Counted from the stretch's first letter, positions 45,088 to 55,610 are shown. The stretch: DNA of 64,000 bases from Actinomyces sp. oral taxon 171 str. F0337 (GCF_005696555.1 NZ_CP040005.1:1054001-1118000); one strand, 5' to 3'. Program-made: numbers and translations. Notes: generated by a model from the letters alone, not told the origin.

Positions 45088-48009
45088 ATGGCCAATCGTC
45101 GCACCACGAGAACATCTGCGCCTTCGTCGGGAACCGGCAGAGGGCGTAATCGAGGTGGCTCCGCCTCTGGGGCCGCTCCCTTCTCCGAGCCTGGAACCGG
45201 ACCCTCCGGCGGGCGCTACCGCCGTACCGGCTGGGCCTTCCTCATCCTGGCCCTCGCGGCGGTTCTGGCACTGCGGGAGTGGTTCGGGATCTCCGGAGCC
45301 GCAGGTGATCTCCTGCACCATATCGCCGCGGGGCCCGTTGGCGTCCTGGGCGTCTTCGTGCCCCCCCTCCTGGCGGCGCTGGGAGTTGCCATGCTGCGGG
45401 TCCACAGTCTAGGAGCAGTGCACGCGCGGGTCTCCGTGGGCTGCCTGGGGCTGCTGACGGCTCTGACCGGAATGATCCAGGTCGGCAGCGGCAACCCGGT
45501 CCTCAGGGGCAACATCGGCGGTCTGGAGAGCGCCGGAGGGCTGCTGGGGTGGCTGGTGGGCTACCCCCTGGCGGCGCTGTTCTCCTCCGTGGGGGCCTTC
45601 ATCCTGTTCATCCTCCTGACTGTGTTCTCCGCCCTGGTCATGTCCGGCAAGACCGTGGCCGAGATCCGCGAGCTGCTGGAGCAGTACCGGACCGCGGACA
45701 GTGACGAGGCATCCCACGGTGCCGGTGGCTCCGGTGGCTCCGGTGACTCCCTGGCCCGGCGCCTGCTCGGACGGGCGCGTGGAGGCTCCGGGCGGGCCGG
45801 CGCCTCGGAGGGCGATCCGGATCAGACGGCGCTCCTGGACTCCTACGACGGTGACGAGCCGTTCCGCTCCGCCCTGGAGGTGGAGGAGCCGGCCTCCCGT
45901 AAGCGAGGCAGTGGCCGGCGTAAGCGCTCGGCTGACCGGGAGGCCCAGCAGACGGCGATCACCGATCTCTTCGAGCCGGGTGGCGATCCCGACGGCCACT
46001 CGGAGAACGCCGCCTTCGTCATCCCGGACGTGGGTGAGGAGAGCGACACCGTTGCCTCCTCGGCACCCTCAGCCGCCTCTCCCACCAGGAGCAGGCCGGC
46101 CGGCCCGACAGGTGGCCCCGCGGCGGCCGGCTCGGCCGCTGGGGGACAGCGCAAGCCCTCATCGCCCAAGCGCTCTGCCCCGCAGTCGCCGTCCGGTTTC
46201 GATGCCGTCACCGAGGAGACCCCCGAGGTTCCGATCGAGGAGCCCGACCTCGCCGACCAGATCGCCATGAGCGACCTGAGCAACATGGCCCTGCCCGACG
46301 GCTCGACCTACACCCTGCCCGAGGACGCGCTGCTCGGCCCCGGCCCGGCGCACTCCACCCGCACCCCTGCCAACGACGCCATCGTCGAGTCCTTGCAGAA
46401 CGTCTTCGCCGAGTTCAACGTGGACGCCACGGTCACCGGCTACACGCGCGGTCCTCAGGTCACCCGCTACGAGGTCCACCGGGGCCGGGGGGTCAACGTC
46501 TCCCGTATCACGGGGCTGGAGAAGAACATCGCCTATGCGGTGGCCTCCGATGAGATCCGTCTTCTGACCCCCATTCCGGGCAAGAGCGCTATCGGCATCG
46601 AGATCCCCAACAGTGACCGGGAGATGGTCAAGCTCGGTGATGTTCTGCGCTCCCAGGCCGCGCGCAAGCAGGTGCACCCGCTGGTGGTCGGTCTGGGCAA
46701 GAACGTGGAGGGCGACTACATCGTCACCAACCTGGCCAAGACCCCGCACCTGCTGGTGGCCGGTCAGACCGGTTCGGGTAAGTCCTCCTTCGTCAACTCG
46801 ATGATCACCTCGATCATGATGCGCGCCACGCCCGAGGAGGTGCGCATGGTGCTGGTGGACCCCAAGCGGGTCGAGCTGACCATCTACGAGGGCATCCCGC
46901 ACCTCATCACCCCGATCATCACCTCTCCGAAGAAGGCGGCCGAGGCCCTGGAGTGGGTGGTGCGTGAGATGGACGCCCGCTACGACGACCTGGCCTCCTT
47001 CGGCTTCAAGCACATCGACGACTTCAACAAGGCGGTGCGCGCCGGCGAGGTCCAGCCTCTGCCGGGCTCCCAGCGGGAGCTGAGCCCCTACCCCTACCTC
47101 CTGGTCGTCGTCGACGAGCTCGCCGACCTCATGATGACCGCCCCCAAGGACGTGGAGGCCTCCATCCAGCGCATCACTCAGCTGGCCCGCGCCGCCGGGA
47201 TCCACCTGGTCCTGGCCACCCAGCGACCCGTCGCCCAGGTGGTCACCGGCCTCATCAAGTCCAATGTTCCCTCGCGCCTGGCCTTCGCCACGGCCTCGCA
47301 GCTGGACTCCCGGGTCATCCTCGACCAGAACGGTGCCGAGACGCTCACCGGCCAGGGTGACGCCCTCTACCTGGGGCCGGGCGCCTCGACACCGGTGCGT
47401 ATCCAGGGCTCCTGGGTCACCGAGTCCGAGATCCGTTCCGTCGTCGAGCACGTCAAGTCCCAGCTGACGCCCGAGTACCGCGAGGACGTCGTCGTCCCGG
47501 AGGTCAAGAAGCAGATCGACGAGGAGATCGGCGATGACATGGACCTGCTCCTGCAGGCCGCCGAGCTCATCATCTCCAGTCAGTTCGGCTCCACCTCCAT
47601 GCTCCAGCGCAAGCTGCGTGTCGGATTCGCCAAGGCCGGCCGCCTCATGGACCTGCTCGAGTCTCGCGAGGTCGTCGGCCCCTCGGAGGGGTCCAAGGCC
47701 CGCGACGTCCTCGTGCAGCCCGAGCAGCTCGAGGAGACGCTGGCCTGGATCAAGGGAGAGGGCGGCGCGCCCGGAAGCGCTGACACTCCTGAGGCTCCAG
47801 ACGCTTCTCAGGACGAGCCCGGCTCCGACGAGCCGTTGCCTCCCGCCTCGGGCGAGCCTCGTACCGCGGTCATGCCGGCGAACCGTCACAGCACGGACCC
47901 GTTGGAGGTCGCCTCGAGCCTGCCGGAGTCGGAGTCCTGGGACGATGCGTCCGCTGAGGAGGACTCCGAGGACGCCTGGTCGCTCACCGGCCGCGGCTCA
48001 TCGTGGTGA
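45088..48009 (+). CDS. ftsK: FtsK/SpoIIIE DNA translocase
   Basis: 973 aa septal DNA pump. Four membrane helices in the first 200 residues, a Ser/Pro/Gly/acid-rich linker, motor domain with Walker A 'GQTGSGKS' (559-566) and Walker B '[13 protein letters not shown]', and the gamma winged helix near residue 820-890 ('[27 protein letters not shown]'-type segment; longer run not quoted). A 100-residue acidic tail follows. A TTGACA (45054-45059) lies upstream but without a clear -10. The 3' end overlaps the convergent CapA gene by 12 bases. First of the ftsK-pgsA-cinA-clgR-recA series. Confidence 0.95.
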   Translation: MANRRTTRTSAPSSGTGRGRNRGGSASGAAPFSEPGTGPSGGRYRRTGWAFLILALAAVLALREWFGISGAAGDLLHHIAAGPVGVLGVFVPPLLAALGVAMLRVHSLGAVHARVSVGCLGLLTALTGMIQVGSGNPVLRGNIGGLESAGGLLGWLVGYPLAALFSSVGAFILFILLTVFSALVMSGKTVAEIRELLEQYRTADSDEASHGAGGSGGSGDSLARRLLGRARGGSGRAGASEGDPDQTALLDSYDGDEPFRSALEVEEPASRKRGSGRRKRSADREAQQTAITDLFEPGGDPDGHSENAAFVIPDVGEESDTVASSAPSAASPTRSRPAGPTGGPAAAGSAAGGQRKPSSPKRSAPQSPSGFDAVTEETPEVPIEEPDLADQIAMSDLSNMALPDGSTYTLPEDALLGPGPAHSTRTPANDAIVESLQNVFAEFNVDATVTGYTRGPQVTRYEVHRGRGVNVSRITGLEKNIAYAVASDEIRLLTPIPGKSAIGIEIPNSDREMVKLGDVLRSQAARKQVHPLVVGLGKNVEGDYIVTNLAKTPHLLVAGQTGSGKSSFVNSMITSIMMRATPEEVRMVLVDPKRVELTIYEGIPHLITPIITSPKKAAEALEWVVREMDARYDDLASFGFKHIDDFNKAVRAGEVQPLPGSQRELSPYPYLLVVVDELADLMMTAPKDVEASIQRITQLARAAGIHLVLATQRPVAQVVTGLIKSNVPSRLAFATASQLDSRVILDQNGAETLTGQGDALYLGPGASTPVRIQGSWVTESEIRSVVEHVKSQLTPEYREDVVVPEVKKQIDEEIGDDMDLLLQAAELIISSQFGSTSMLQRKLRVGFAKAGRLMDLLESREVVGPSEGSKARDVLVQPEQLEETLAWIKGEGGAPGSADTPEAPDASQDEPGSDEPLPPASGEPRTAVMPANRHSTDPLEVASSLPESESWDDASAEEDSEDAWSLTGRGSSW

Positions 48010-49428
48010 TGAGGAGGCCGATGCCGTGGCCGGAGGGTCCACGCGCGTGCCTGCTCGTTTGATGACCTCTTCCCGACTGGGAATCCTAGGGGCCGGTCCG
48101 GTGGGCTTCGGTGCTGTGGTGGACATGGTCGAGGCGTCCTTGACGTCTGCAGTGAACATGCTCCAGCGCCGGTCGATCTCCTCCTCATTCAGACCTAGGC
48201 CAGCAGGACGATCACCGTTGTGAAGTGCTGCCAGGTCCCTGACCTTGTAGCCGCCCTCCTGATCCATGGTGAACGGGTGCCAGCTCAGCTTGTCCACACT
48301 CACCGAGCCGTTGGCGTGCGAGGTGACGTCGGCCCAGACCAGCTGACCGACGTCGGACAACGGGGCGCAGCACTCCTCGTCCTGGTTGGAGATGTAGTTG
48401 CCGGCCGAGTACGACACCCACATCCCCTTGCCATCGCCCTCTCCGGAGAGCTTCTCGGCGGGCTGAGGCACATGGGGGTGAGCACCGAAGAGGATGTCGA
48501 CCTGTCCGCTGTCGGCCAGAGACTGGGCGTAGGAGACCTGCTCGTCGTTGGGCTTGGTCTCGTACTCCTGACCGATCTGGGAGTGGACGACGACAAGGTC
48601 GGCGCCCGCCGCACGGGCCGTCTTCGCCGCCTTCGTGATGGCGCCGACGTCGTTGAGCGACACCGAGTGTCCGGTGGGATCGTCGAGGCCGTTGAGGTCC
48701 TTGGTCGTGGAGATCTGGGCCACGGTCACTGTGCGTCCTCCCCGCTCGAGCTCGTAGAGTGCGAAGGGCACGGAGGCGTCCTCCGTGCTCCGGTAGGTGC
48801 CCGCGTGCCCCAAGCCGTGAGCATCCAAGGCGTCCAAGGTGGCGACGACTCCGGCCTCACCCCGGTCGGCGGCGTGGTTGGAGGCGGTCGCGCAGCCGTC
48901 CCACCCGGATCTGGCCAAGGCGCCGATGACCTCGGAAGAGGTGCCGAAGGCGGGGTAGCCCGAGTAGACCCCGTCCGGGGCGACGGGAACCTCCATGCCG
49001 CACAGGGCAAGATCCAGGCCCTCGACCCAGGGGGTCTCAGCGGCAATGTTGTCGGTGATGTCCCCTGAGGCTCCTGGAGTGGATTCCATCACTGGCATGT
49101 GCATGAGGACGTCCCCGGCGTAACCCACGGTGAAGTGCACGTCCTGCGAGCCGCTGGCCCCGGTGGAGCCGGACTGAGACGGCGATTGAGCCGGCTGAGA
49201 CTGATCGGAGCTCGTCGAGCAGCCGCTCAGCACGATGGACGCGGTGAGGACAGCGGCCGTGAGGAGGCCTGGACCGTGCGACCGGTGGGCCACCCGTGCG
49301 GTGCGCGGCGAGTCACGTGGCTCCCCGGAGGCGGGGTGGCGGGGGACGACGTTGTGGGAGGCCGCCAAGGACGATGAGAGAAGAGACGATGAGAGACGAG
49401 ACGATGAGAGACGAATGGAGGAGAACAT
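47998..49428 (-). CDS. CapA-family lipoprotein (PGA_cap domain)
   Basis: 476 aa from ATG 49428; a TACGTT box lies 7 bases upstream, whereas ATG 49431 is only 4 away. A long N-terminal n-region with three LSSS repeats precedes the hydrophobic stretch and lipobox 'IVLSGC'. The domain is a calcineurin-like phosphoesterase fold of the CapA/poly-gamma-glutamate type: '[12 protein letters not shown]', '[17 protein letters not shown]', '[11 protein letters not shown]' and 'VSYSAGNYI'. Function in Actinobacteria is not established; possibly cell-surface polymer. It is inserted between ftsK and pgsA and overlaps ftsK. Confidence 0.82.
   Translation of the reverse strand: MFSSIRLSSSRLSSSLLSSSLAASHNVVPRHPASGEPRDSPRTARVAHRSHGPGLLTAAVLTASIVLSGCSTSSDQSQPAQSPSQSGSTGASGSQDVHFTVGYAGDVLMHMPVMESTPGASGDITDNIAAETPWVEGLDLALCGMEVPVAPDGVYSGYPAFGTSSEVIGALARSGWDGCATASNHAADRGEAGVVATLDALDAHGLGHAGTYRSTEDASVPFALYELERGGRTVTVAQISTTKDLNGLDDPTGHSVSLNDVGAITKAAKTARAAGADLVVVHSQIGQEYETKPNDEQVSYAQSLADSGQVDILFGAHPHVPQPAEKLSGEGDGKGMWVSYSAGNYISNQDEECCAPLSDVGQLVWADVTSHANGSVSVDKLSWHPFTMDQEGGYKVRDLAALHNGDRPAGLGLNEEEIDRRWSMFTADVKDASTMSTTAPKPTGPAPRIPSREEVIKRAGTRVDPPATASASSSPR
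49370..49414. repeat. three 15-base tandem repeats in capA start
   Basis: Unit GACGATGAGAGACGA, three copies (first differs slightly). It encodes the repeated [10 protein letters not shown] pattern at the N-terminus of the CapA-like protein. Fifteen bases keep the frame, so copy changes alter signal length by five residues. Confidence 0.9.
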
Positions 49429-49667
49429 CATTATGAACGTAAGAGTTGAACCTTAACAGGATGTGTACGGCCCGCGGTCTTCTCAGCAGCGGGAGGCAGA
49501 AGCGCCCGGATGTTCGGGGAGTGCCGTGAGTGAGCACTGAGCCCCCGCTGCGTGTTGCGGGCGGCGGCCTCATGGCGCGCACAGCGAAGGCGAGCGGATG
49601 CGATGTCGTTCGAGAAGATCGAGGTTTCTCCGTCGGCCAGAGGTCGTGCACGACTAGGCTGGCCCTG

Positions 49668-50291
49668 ATGAACGCCCCGACCACCCCGGACGGCGCCGCG
49701 CAGTCAGAGCGGGCGCCGCTGCTCAACATCGCCAACGCCCTGACGGTGCTGCGCCTGCTGCTCGTTCCCGTTTTCATCTGGCTCTCCCTGCTGCCGGGGG
49801 ATCGGGCCAGGCTCGCCGCGGTCGTGGTCTTCGTCGTGGCGGCCTTCACGGACCGTCTTGACGGTCAGCTGGCGCGCTCGTGGGGACTGGTGACCTCCTT
49901 CGGCAAGATCGCCGACCCGATCGCGGACAAGGCGCTGACCCTGTCCGCCTTCGTCCTGCTGAGCGTCAACCATCGACTGTGGTGGTGGGTCACCGTCCTC
50001 ATCGTCGTGCGCGAGCTCGGCATCACAGTCATGCGTTTCTTCATGCTGCGCCGCGCCGTCATGGCGGCATCACGCGGCGGCAAGATCAAGACGACACTCC
50101 AGATGGTCGGGCTGGTCGGGTTGCTCACTCCGTGGTCCATGCTCCTGCTGCCCGTGGGCCTGGTCGCGTTCCTGACCAAGGCGGCCTACGTCATCGTGGC
50201 TGCGGCACTCATCGTCACGGTGGTGACCGGCCTGGACTATGTCCGCCAGGCGATGCGGTTGAGCCGTCAGAGCGGACGGGGTGACCAGTGA
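49668..50291 (+). CDS. pgsA: phosphatidylglycerophosphate synthase
   Basis: 207 aa membrane CDP-alcohol phosphatidyltransferase joining CDP-diacylglycerol and glycerol-3-P (or inositol phosphate in the PIP-synthase branch). The motif DxxDGxxARx8GxxxDxxxD is complete: Asp62, Asp65, Gly66, Ala69, Arg70, Gly79, Asp83 and Asp87. About five or six membrane helices. TAGGCT ends 7 bases before ATG 49668, preferred over the open upstream region starting at 49530. Overlaps the next gene by 11 bases. Confidence 0.9.
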   Translation: MNAPTTPDGAAQSERAPLLNIANALTVLRLLLVPVFIWLSLLPGDRARLAAVVVFVVAAFTDRLDGQLARSWGLVTSFGKIADPIADKALTLSAFVLLSVNHRLWWWVTVLIVVRELGITVMRFFMLRRAVMAASRGGKIKTTLQMVGLVGLLTPWSMLLLPVGLVAFLTKAAYVIVAAALIVTVVTGLDYVRQAMRLSRQSGRGDQ

Positions 50292-50877
50292 CCGTTCCGG
50301 GGCGGAAGTCGTGCTGATCGAGGGTGTGCACGACGTCGAGGACTGCACTCGTGCTGCGGCAGCCCTCCTGCAGACCGCCGTGGATCGCGGGGTGACTCTG
50401 GCGATCGCCGAGTCGTTAACGGGCGGGCAGGTCTCCTCCAGCCTGGTAGAGGTTCCCGGTGCCTCACGTGTGCTGGTGGGAGCGGTCGTCGCCTACGCCA
50501 CCCGGATCAAGGCTCAGGTCCTCGGAGTCGATGCCGCGCACCTGGAGCGGACCGGGCCGGTGGACCGTGAGGTTGCCCTGCAGATGGCGCATGGTGTGCG
50601 CCGGCTCCTCGGGGCCGATCTGGGGCTGGCCACCACCGGTGTGGCCGGGCCGGGGGCGGTCGACGGTCATCCGGCGGGAACAGTCCATGTCGCCGTCGTC
50701 GGTCCGTGGGGTGAGGGGCACCGCGAGCTGCACCTGACCGGTGACCGCTCGCAGGTCCGGCGCGCCACCGTGATCGACGTATGTGAGCTGGCCATCGGTT
50801 TCTGCGCGAAGAAAGGCGTGGGTCACGGTCCTGACCGCTCCTCGCCGATGATCAACCAACTACAGATCACAGACTAA
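50281..50877 (+). CDS. pncC: CinA C-terminal domain protein (NMN amidohydrolase type)
   Basis: 198 aa. Corresponds to the C-terminal deamidase half of CinA: 'LAIAESLTGGQVSSSLVEVPG', 'AYATRIKAQVLGVD', 'TTGVAGPGAVDGHPAGTVHVAV'. Proteins of this type deamidate NMN in pyridine nucleotide recycling. Starts at GTG 50281 inside pgsA. The N-terminal 25 residues before the domain have no known function. Same gene order as in mycobacteria and Streptomyces. Confidence 0.85.
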   Translation: MTSDRSGAEVVLIEGVHDVEDCTRAAAALLQTAVDRGVTLAIAESLTGGQVSSSLVEVPGASRVLVGAVVAYATRIKAQVLGVDAAHLERTGPVDREVALQMAHGVRRLLGADLGLATTGVAGPGAVDGHPAGTVHVAVVGPWGEGHRELHLTGDRSQVRRATVIDVCELAIGFCAKKGVGHGPDRSSPMINQLQITD

Positions 50878-50959
50878 GACGTATTTCAGATTTCTCTCAG
50901 GAATGCCGGTAGAGTGGTTCTCAACGTCACCGGAGCCGGAGAACTGGCCTCGCGTGGCG

Positions 50960-50985
50960 GGAATGAATCCACGACGTGAATGGTT
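50960..50985 (+). promoter_or_regulatory. sigma-H/sigma-R type promoter of clgR
   Basis: GGAAT (50960-50964), exactly 18 bases, GTT (50983-50985): the full consensus of the thiol-stress sigma factor family (SigR/SigH). The predicted start of the RNA is within a few bases of the ATG at 50996. Confidence 0.7.
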
Positions 50986-50995
50986 GTGCTAGACG

Positions 50996-51406
50996 ATGAA
51001 CAACACGACTCACCCCCGCACCACTCGCCCGATCAACAACCGGATGCCGATGCGCCAGGGACCCGGGGCAGGGTACGGTGTGTCCGTGGACACCCCGAAG
51101 CACGAGAATGTCGTCCTGCGCCGCGAGATCGGAGAAGTTCTGCGCGGCGTCCGACAGCACCAGGGACGTACGCTGCGTGAGGTCTCGTCTCAGGCCCGCG
51201 TCTCCCTGGGGTACCTCTCCGAGGTCGAGCGCGGCCAGAAGGAAGCCTCCTCCGAGCTGCTCGCCTCCATCTGCCAGGCGCTTGACGCCCCTCTGTCCAT
51301 GGTGCTGCGTGAGGTCTCCGACCGCATCGCCCTGACTGAAGGCGTGATGATTCCGGACACGGTTCCTGATGAGCTCGTGCGCCAGCAGGGGGTCGCCCTG
51401 CGGTGA
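50996..51406 (+). CDS. clgR: XRE-family regulator ClgR
   Basis: 136 aa from ATG 50996. The helix-turn-helix is '[29 protein letters not shown]', a textbook ClgR segment (only parts quoted: '[20 protein letters not shown]'). ClgR activates clp protease and related stress genes in Actinobacteria. The conserved part begins at '[12 protein letters not shown]', so GTG 51080 or 51086, which follow a GGGGCAGGG, are alternative starts; ATG 50996 fits a leaderless message from the sigma-H-type promoter. It sits between pncC and DUF3046-recA, as in most Actinobacteria. Confidence 0.87.
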   Translation: MNNTTHPRTTRPINNRMPMRQGPGAGYGVSVDTPKHENVVLRREIGEVLRGVRQHQGRTLREVSSQARVSLGYLSEVERGQKEASSELLASICQALDAPLSMVLREVSDRIALTEGVMIPDTVPDELVRQQGVALR

Positions 51407-51530
51407 CCATCCGCTGACGCCCTCGGCGCTCTCAGGGCACTGAGGGCGTTGTCAGTGAGCCGACCTTCCCGGCGGCGGGACCACGATGAGTGGACTCGCC
51501 GCCGGGTTGACCGTTGACGAAGGGGGAGTA

Positions 51531-51749
51531 GTGAAGCACTCGGAGTTCTGGAACGCCGTCGAGGCGGTTTTCGGTCCGGCTTATGGCCGGTCATTGGCGC
51601 AGGACCTGGTTCTTCCGGGACTGGGTGTGACCTGTGTGCAGGCGCTCGACACCGGTGTGGCGCCGGAACGGGTCTGGGGTCTTCTGTGCGACGAGACCGA
51701 GCGCTCGGACGACGAGCGATGGATCTTCCGTTCTGATCCCCGTCGATGA
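51531..51749 (+). CDS. DUF3046 protein
   Basis: 72 aa conserved actinobacterial protein of unknown function. Start GTG 51531 is set by the AGGGGGAG site and by the family start 'HSEFWNAVEAVFGPAYGRSLAQD'-like segment (shown as 'SEFWNAVEAVFGPAYGRSL'). The C-terminal 'GVAPERVWGLLCDE' is also conserved. Almost always placed between clgR-type genes and recA. Confidence 0.85.
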   Translation: MKHSEFWNAVEAVFGPAYGRSLAQDLVLPGLGVTCVQALDTGVAPERVWGLLCDETERSDDERWIFRSDPRR

Positions 51750-51820
51750 GCCCTGCTGATGGGGTGGGTGGTGAGGTGGAGCTCGGAGGTGCCGACACGC
51801 GCATGACGACGGTGTCGCGA

Positions 51821-51836
51821 TCGAACAGGTGTTCGG
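51821..51836. promoter_or_regulatory. LexA (SOS) box upstream of recA
   Basis: TCGAACAGGTGTTCGG: the actinobacterial/Bacillus type box GAAC-N4-GTTC. It is 180 bases before recA, next to a TACTGT (51838-51843) that may be the -10. LexA bound here would block transcription until DNA damage. Confidence 0.85.
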
Positions 51837-52015
51837 GTACTGTTCTCCACGAACGACGGCGATGCCTCTCGGGTCCACAGGGCTGATGAGGGGCGGAGAT
51901 AGATGTCAGTGGTCAGGCATACCGTCGTTGGTGAGCCCCGGAGAGGGGACCTCGCCGAAGTTGACCAGCCATGCCCGCCGCGGCTGCGCGCCGCCCTGAG
52001 AACCGAGGTAGAACA

Positions 52016-53254
52016 ATGCCTGCTGCCAGCCAGACCCAGGACCGCTCCAAGGCCCTGGCCACAGCCCTCGCCCAGATCGACAAGAGCTTCGGTAAGGGAT
52101 CCGTCATGCGCCTGGGGGACGACACCCGTCCTCCGGTCTCCGTCATCCCGACGGGATCGGTTGCCCTCGACGTGGCTCTGGGAGTCGGGGGGCTCCCGAG
52201 GGGACGCATCATCGAGGTCTACGGACCGGAGTCCTCCGGAAAGACCACCGTTGCCCTGCACGCCGTGGCCAGTGCACAGCGGGCCGGCGGGAACGCGGCC
52301 TTCATTGACGCCGAGCACGCCCTCGACCCGGTCTATGCCAAGGCTCTGGGCGTCGACATCGACAACCTCCTGGTCTCACAGCCGGACACCGGCGAGCAGG
52401 CCCTGGAGATCACCGACATGCTGGTGCGCTCGGGCGGCCTGGACATCATCGTCATCGACTCCGTGGCGGCCCTGGTCCCCAAGGCCGAGATCGAGGGGGA
52501 GATGGGGGACTCTCACGTCGGTCTCCAGGCCCGCCTCATGAGCCAGGCTCTGCGCAAGATCACCGGTGCACTGTCCTCCACCGGCACCACCGCCATCTTC
52601 ATCAACCAGCTGCGCGAGAAGATCGGTGTGTTCTTCGGCAACCCGGAGACCACCACCGGTGGGAAGGCTCTCAAGTTCTACGCCTCCGTGCGCCTGGACG
52701 TGCGTCGCATCGGCGGTCTCAAGGACGGCGACCAGCCCGTGGGCAACCGCACCCGGGTCAAGGTCGTCAAGAACAAGATGGCGCCCCCCTTCAAGCAGGC
52801 CGAGTTCGACATCCTCTACGGCCAGGGCATCTCCCGCGAGGGTAGCCTGCTGGATCTGGGCGTGGACAACGGCGTGGTGCGCAAGTCGGGGGCCTGGTTC
52901 ACCTACGGGGAGGACCAGCTCGGTCAGGGCAAGGAGAACGCCCGCAACTTCCTCAAGGACAACCCGCAGCTGGCCGCCGAGATCGAGGAGAAGATCCTCG
53001 CCGCCCTGGGGATCGGTGAGCCCGGCCGCAAGGCCCGGGAGGCTGAGGAGATGGCCGCCGCCGAGGCGGCCGTGGCCGCAGCCGCCGTCCCGGTGGACAG
53101 TGGGGACACCGCCGCTACGAGCGCGGTCAAGAACGCCCGGGGACGCGGGAAGAAGACCACCACCGCTAAGGCGCCCAAGAGCGTGAAGACGTCCAAGGAT
53201 GCGTCGTCGGATGAGCCGGACACCATCTTCGGTGAGGACGCCGGCGGGTTCTGA
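52016..53254 (+). CDS. recA: recombinase RecA
   Basis: 412 aa strand-exchange protein, central to homologous recombination and the SOS response. Walker A 'GPESSGKTT' (70-78) and the L1/L2 loop segment '[19 protein letters not shown]' are clear. The C-terminal 60 residues are an Ala/Lys-rich tail, longer than in E. coli. ATG 52016 follows AGGTAGA; an upstream frame from 51971 has no ribosome-binding site. No intein is present. recX begins in its stop codon. Confidence 0.97.
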   Translation: MPAASQTQDRSKALATALAQIDKSFGKGSVMRLGDDTRPPVSVIPTGSVALDVALGVGGLPRGRIIEVYGPESSGKTTVALHAVASAQRAGGNAAFIDAEHALDPVYAKALGVDIDNLLVSQPDTGEQALEITDMLVRSGGLDIIVIDSVAALVPKAEIEGEMGDSHVGLQARLMSQALRKITGALSSTGTTAIFINQLREKIGVFFGNPETTTGGKALKFYASVRLDVRRIGGLKDGDQPVGNRTRVKVVKNKMAPPFKQAEFDILYGQGISREGSLLDLGVDNGVVRKSGAWFTYGEDQLGQGKENARNFLKDNPQLAAEIEEKILAALGIGEPGRKAREAEEMAAAEAAVAAAAVPVDSGDTAATSAVKNARGRGKKTTTAKAPKSVKTSKDASSDEPDTIFGEDAGGF

Positions 53255-53751
53255 TGCCCTGGCTCATCCCTGACGCCCACGCGCAGGCGGTCGAGGCGGC
53301 GCGGGAGATCGTCCTGCGCCGCCTCGACCGCAGTGCGGCTCCCCGCTCGGCCCTGGCGGAACTGCTCGAGCGCAAGGAGGTGGACCCCCGTGTGGCCGCC
53401 GAGGTCCTTGAGCGTCTGGAGGCGGCCGGGGTCATTGATGACACCGCCTACGCGGCCCGCCTGGCGCGTACCCGTTTCGCGGAGAAGGGGGCGGCCAGGC
53501 GGGCCATCGCCGAGGAGCTGCGGCGCAAGGGTCTGGGTGAGCAGGACGTCACCGCGGCCCTCGAGCAGATCAGCTCCGACGACGAGGACACGGCGGCGCT
53601 GGCGCTGGCCCGCAAGAAGCTGTCCACCACTCGCCACCTGCCCTGGGAGGTGCGCCGGCGTCGCACCGCCGCCGTTCTAGGACGCAAGGGCTACAGCCGG
53701 GAGGTGACCATGCGGGCCATTGCTGCCGCTCATGCCGAGGAACCGGACTGA
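53254..53751 (+). CDS. recX: RecX, inhibitor of RecA
   Basis: 165 aa. Helical repeat protein that caps and dissociates RecA filaments. Family marks: 'LDRSAAPRSALAELLERK', 'GVIDDTAYAARLARTRFAEKG' (first 20 quoted as a segment of that type), and 'RRRTAAVLGRKGYS'. ATG 53254 overlaps the recA stop (TGATG). Confidence 0.93.
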   Translation: MPWLIPDAHAQAVEAAREIVLRRLDRSAAPRSALAELLERKEVDPRVAAEVLERLEAAGVIDDTAYAARLARTRFAEKGAARRAIAEELRRKGLGEQDVTAALEQISSDDEDTAALALARKKLSTTRHLPWEVRRRRTAAVLGRKGYSREVTMRAIAAAHAEEPD

Positions 53752-53764
53752 GAATCGGGTCTGT

Positions 53765-53784
53765 TCGGGCCTCAAGAAGCCCGA
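53765..53784 (+). terminator. hairpin after recX
   Basis: Six-bp stem TCGGGC/GCCCGA with an 8-base loop, 13 bases after the recX stop and before the fhs promoter. Confidence 0.4.
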
Positions 53785-53815
53785 GGCTCTCTCTCCGGCC
53801 GACTAGGCTTGTCCC

Positions 53816-55540
53816 ATGACCCAGGTGATTCCGGCTACTGGCGGCCCCCACGCCCCGGTTGACCTCCATGCGTTGGCGGCCTCAGCGGGAATCGCCGCCG
53901 AGCACGTCATTCCCCACGGCCGCGATGTGGCCAAGATCGATCTGCGCGTGCTGGATTCCAGTGAGCACGTGAGCAGCAGTGGTGCAAATACCGCCCACTA
54001 CGTCGTCGTCACTGCGATCACACCGACGCCTTTCGGAGAGGGCAAGACGACCACGGCCATCGGACTGGCCCAGGGGCTCACCCGCCTGGGAGAGCAGGCA
54101 GTTCTCACCCTGCGCCAGTCGGCCATGGGGCCCACTTTCGGCATCAAGGGTGGCGCTGGAGGCTCCGGGGGTGCCCGCATCCTGCCGGCCGAGCGCATGA
54201 ACCTGCACCTGACCGGTGACTTCCACGCCATCACCGCCGCCCACAACCTCATGTCGGCGATGATCGACAACCACCTGCACCACGGCAATGAGCTCGACAT
54301 CGACGAGCGCACCATCACCTGGCCCCGGGTCCTGGACGTCAACGACCGTGCCCTGCGCCATATCGTCACCGGACTGGGAACGAGGGTCGACGGCGTCACC
54401 CGGCAGGCCTCCTTCGACATCACCCCGGCCAGCGAGCTCATGGTCATCATGTCGCTGGCCACGGATCTGGCCGACCTGCGCGAGCGCCTGGGGCGCATCG
54501 TCATCGGCCGGAGCCGTAGTGGGGAGTGGGTCAGCGCCGAGGACCTCAAGGCGGCCGGTGCTATGTGCGCCGTCCTGCGCGACGCGCTCGAGCCCAACCT
54601 CCTGCGCACCGGTGAGGGCACACCCGTCCTGGTTCATACCGGCCCGTTCGGCAATATCGCCACCGGATGCTCCTCGGTCATCGCCGACCGCGTCGCCGCG
54701 GCAGGAGCCCGTGGCGGCTACGTCCTCACCGAGGCCGGCTTCGGATCCGACATGGGCCTGGAGCGCTTCGTCGACCTCAAGTGCGCCGTCTCCGGTATGC
54801 AGCCGAGTGTCGCCGTCGTCGTGGTCACCATCAGGGCGCTCAAGGCCCACTGCGGGCGATACCGCCTCGTCAGCGGCAAGGACCTGCCCGAGCAGATGCT
54901 CCAGGAGAACAACGAGGACGTGCGCGACGGCGCCGCCAACCTGCTCAAGCACCTGCAGATCGTGCGGGGCTTCGGCATCACCCCGATCGTGGCCGTCAAC
55001 GTCTTCCCCACCGACCACGACAGCGAGATCGAGGAGGTGACGCGCATCGCCCACGACGCCGGAGCCCGGGCCATGGTCTGTCACCCCGTCACCAGGGGAG
55101 GCGAAGGCTGTCTCGACCTGGCCGGAGCCGTCGTCGAGGCTTGCCAGGAGGCGGGCGAACCAGCGTCCACCCACCCTGTCTACGAGCCGCAGGACGACCT
55201 GCGCACCAAGATCGCCAAGGTGGCCGACCTCTACGGCGCCGACGGCGTGGACTACACCCCCGCTGCCGGTAGGCTGCTGGACGCCTACGAGCGGGACGGC
55301 TTCGGGAACCTGCCCGTCATCGTCGCCAAGACCCCGCTGTCCCTGTCCGCCGAGCCCGGCCGCAAGGGCGTGCCCACCGGATGGTGCCTGCCGGTGCGCG
55401 AGGTGCGCCTTGCCGCCGGGGCGGGCTACGTCTACGCGATCTGCGGCAACCTGTCGACCATGCCGGGGCTACCGAGCCACCCCGCCGCCGAGCGCATCGA
55501 CGTCGACGTCGACACCGGGCAGATCGTGGGGCTGCGCTGA
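53816..55540 (+). CDS. fhs: formate-tetrahydrofolate ligase
   Basis: 574 aa enzyme making 10-formyl-THF from formate, ATP and THF for purine synthesis and one-carbon metabolism. P-loop 'TPFGEGKTTT' (71-80), then 'SAMGPTFGIKGGAGGSG' and 'TEAGFGSDMGLERFV'. TAGGCT ends 6 bases before the ATG (leaderless type). No other folate gene adjoins. Length is typical for the family (about 555 aa). Confidence 0.95.
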   Translation: MTQVIPATGGPHAPVDLHALAASAGIAAEHVIPHGRDVAKIDLRVLDSSEHVSSSGANTAHYVVVTAITPTPFGEGKTTTAIGLAQGLTRLGEQAVLTLRQSAMGPTFGIKGGAGGSGGARILPAERMNLHLTGDFHAITAAHNLMSAMIDNHLHHGNELDIDERTITWPRVLDVNDRALRHIVTGLGTRVDGVTRQASFDITPASELMVIMSLATDLADLRERLGRIVIGRSRSGEWVSAEDLKAAGAMCAVLRDALEPNLLRTGEGTPVLVHTGPFGNIATGCSSVIADRVAAAGARGGYVLTEAGFGSDMGLERFVDLKCAVSGMQPSVAVVVVTIRALKAHCGRYRLVSGKDLPEQMLQENNEDVRDGAANLLKHLQIVRGFGITPIVAVNVFPTDHDSEIEEVTRIAHDAGARAMVCHPVTRGGEGCLDLAGAVVEACQEAGEPASTHPVYEPQDDLRTKIAKVADLYGADGVDYTPAAGRLLDAYERDGFGNLPVIVAKTPLSLSAEPGRKGVPTGWCLPVREVRLAAGAGYVYAICGNLSTMPGLPSHPAAERIDVDVDTGQIVGLR

Positions 55541-55580
55541 GATGCCTGGTCCCGAGCGCGCACTGTGACAGGAACCATGT

Positions 55581-55598
55581 CTGGGAACTAGGTCCCAG
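55581..55598 (+). terminator. hairpin after fhs
   Basis: Six-bp stem CTGGGA/TCCCAG, 40 bases after the fhs stop. Confidence 0.4.
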
Positions 55599-55610
55599 CG
55601 TGGTGTCGAA

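Noticed and set aside
46159..47889. Long antisense open frame (576 codons) opposite ftsK
   Set aside because: High-GC shadow of ftsK. The composition (runs of Gly, Asp, Val, Leu, His) is what antisense frames give, and the plus frame has all FtsK motifs.
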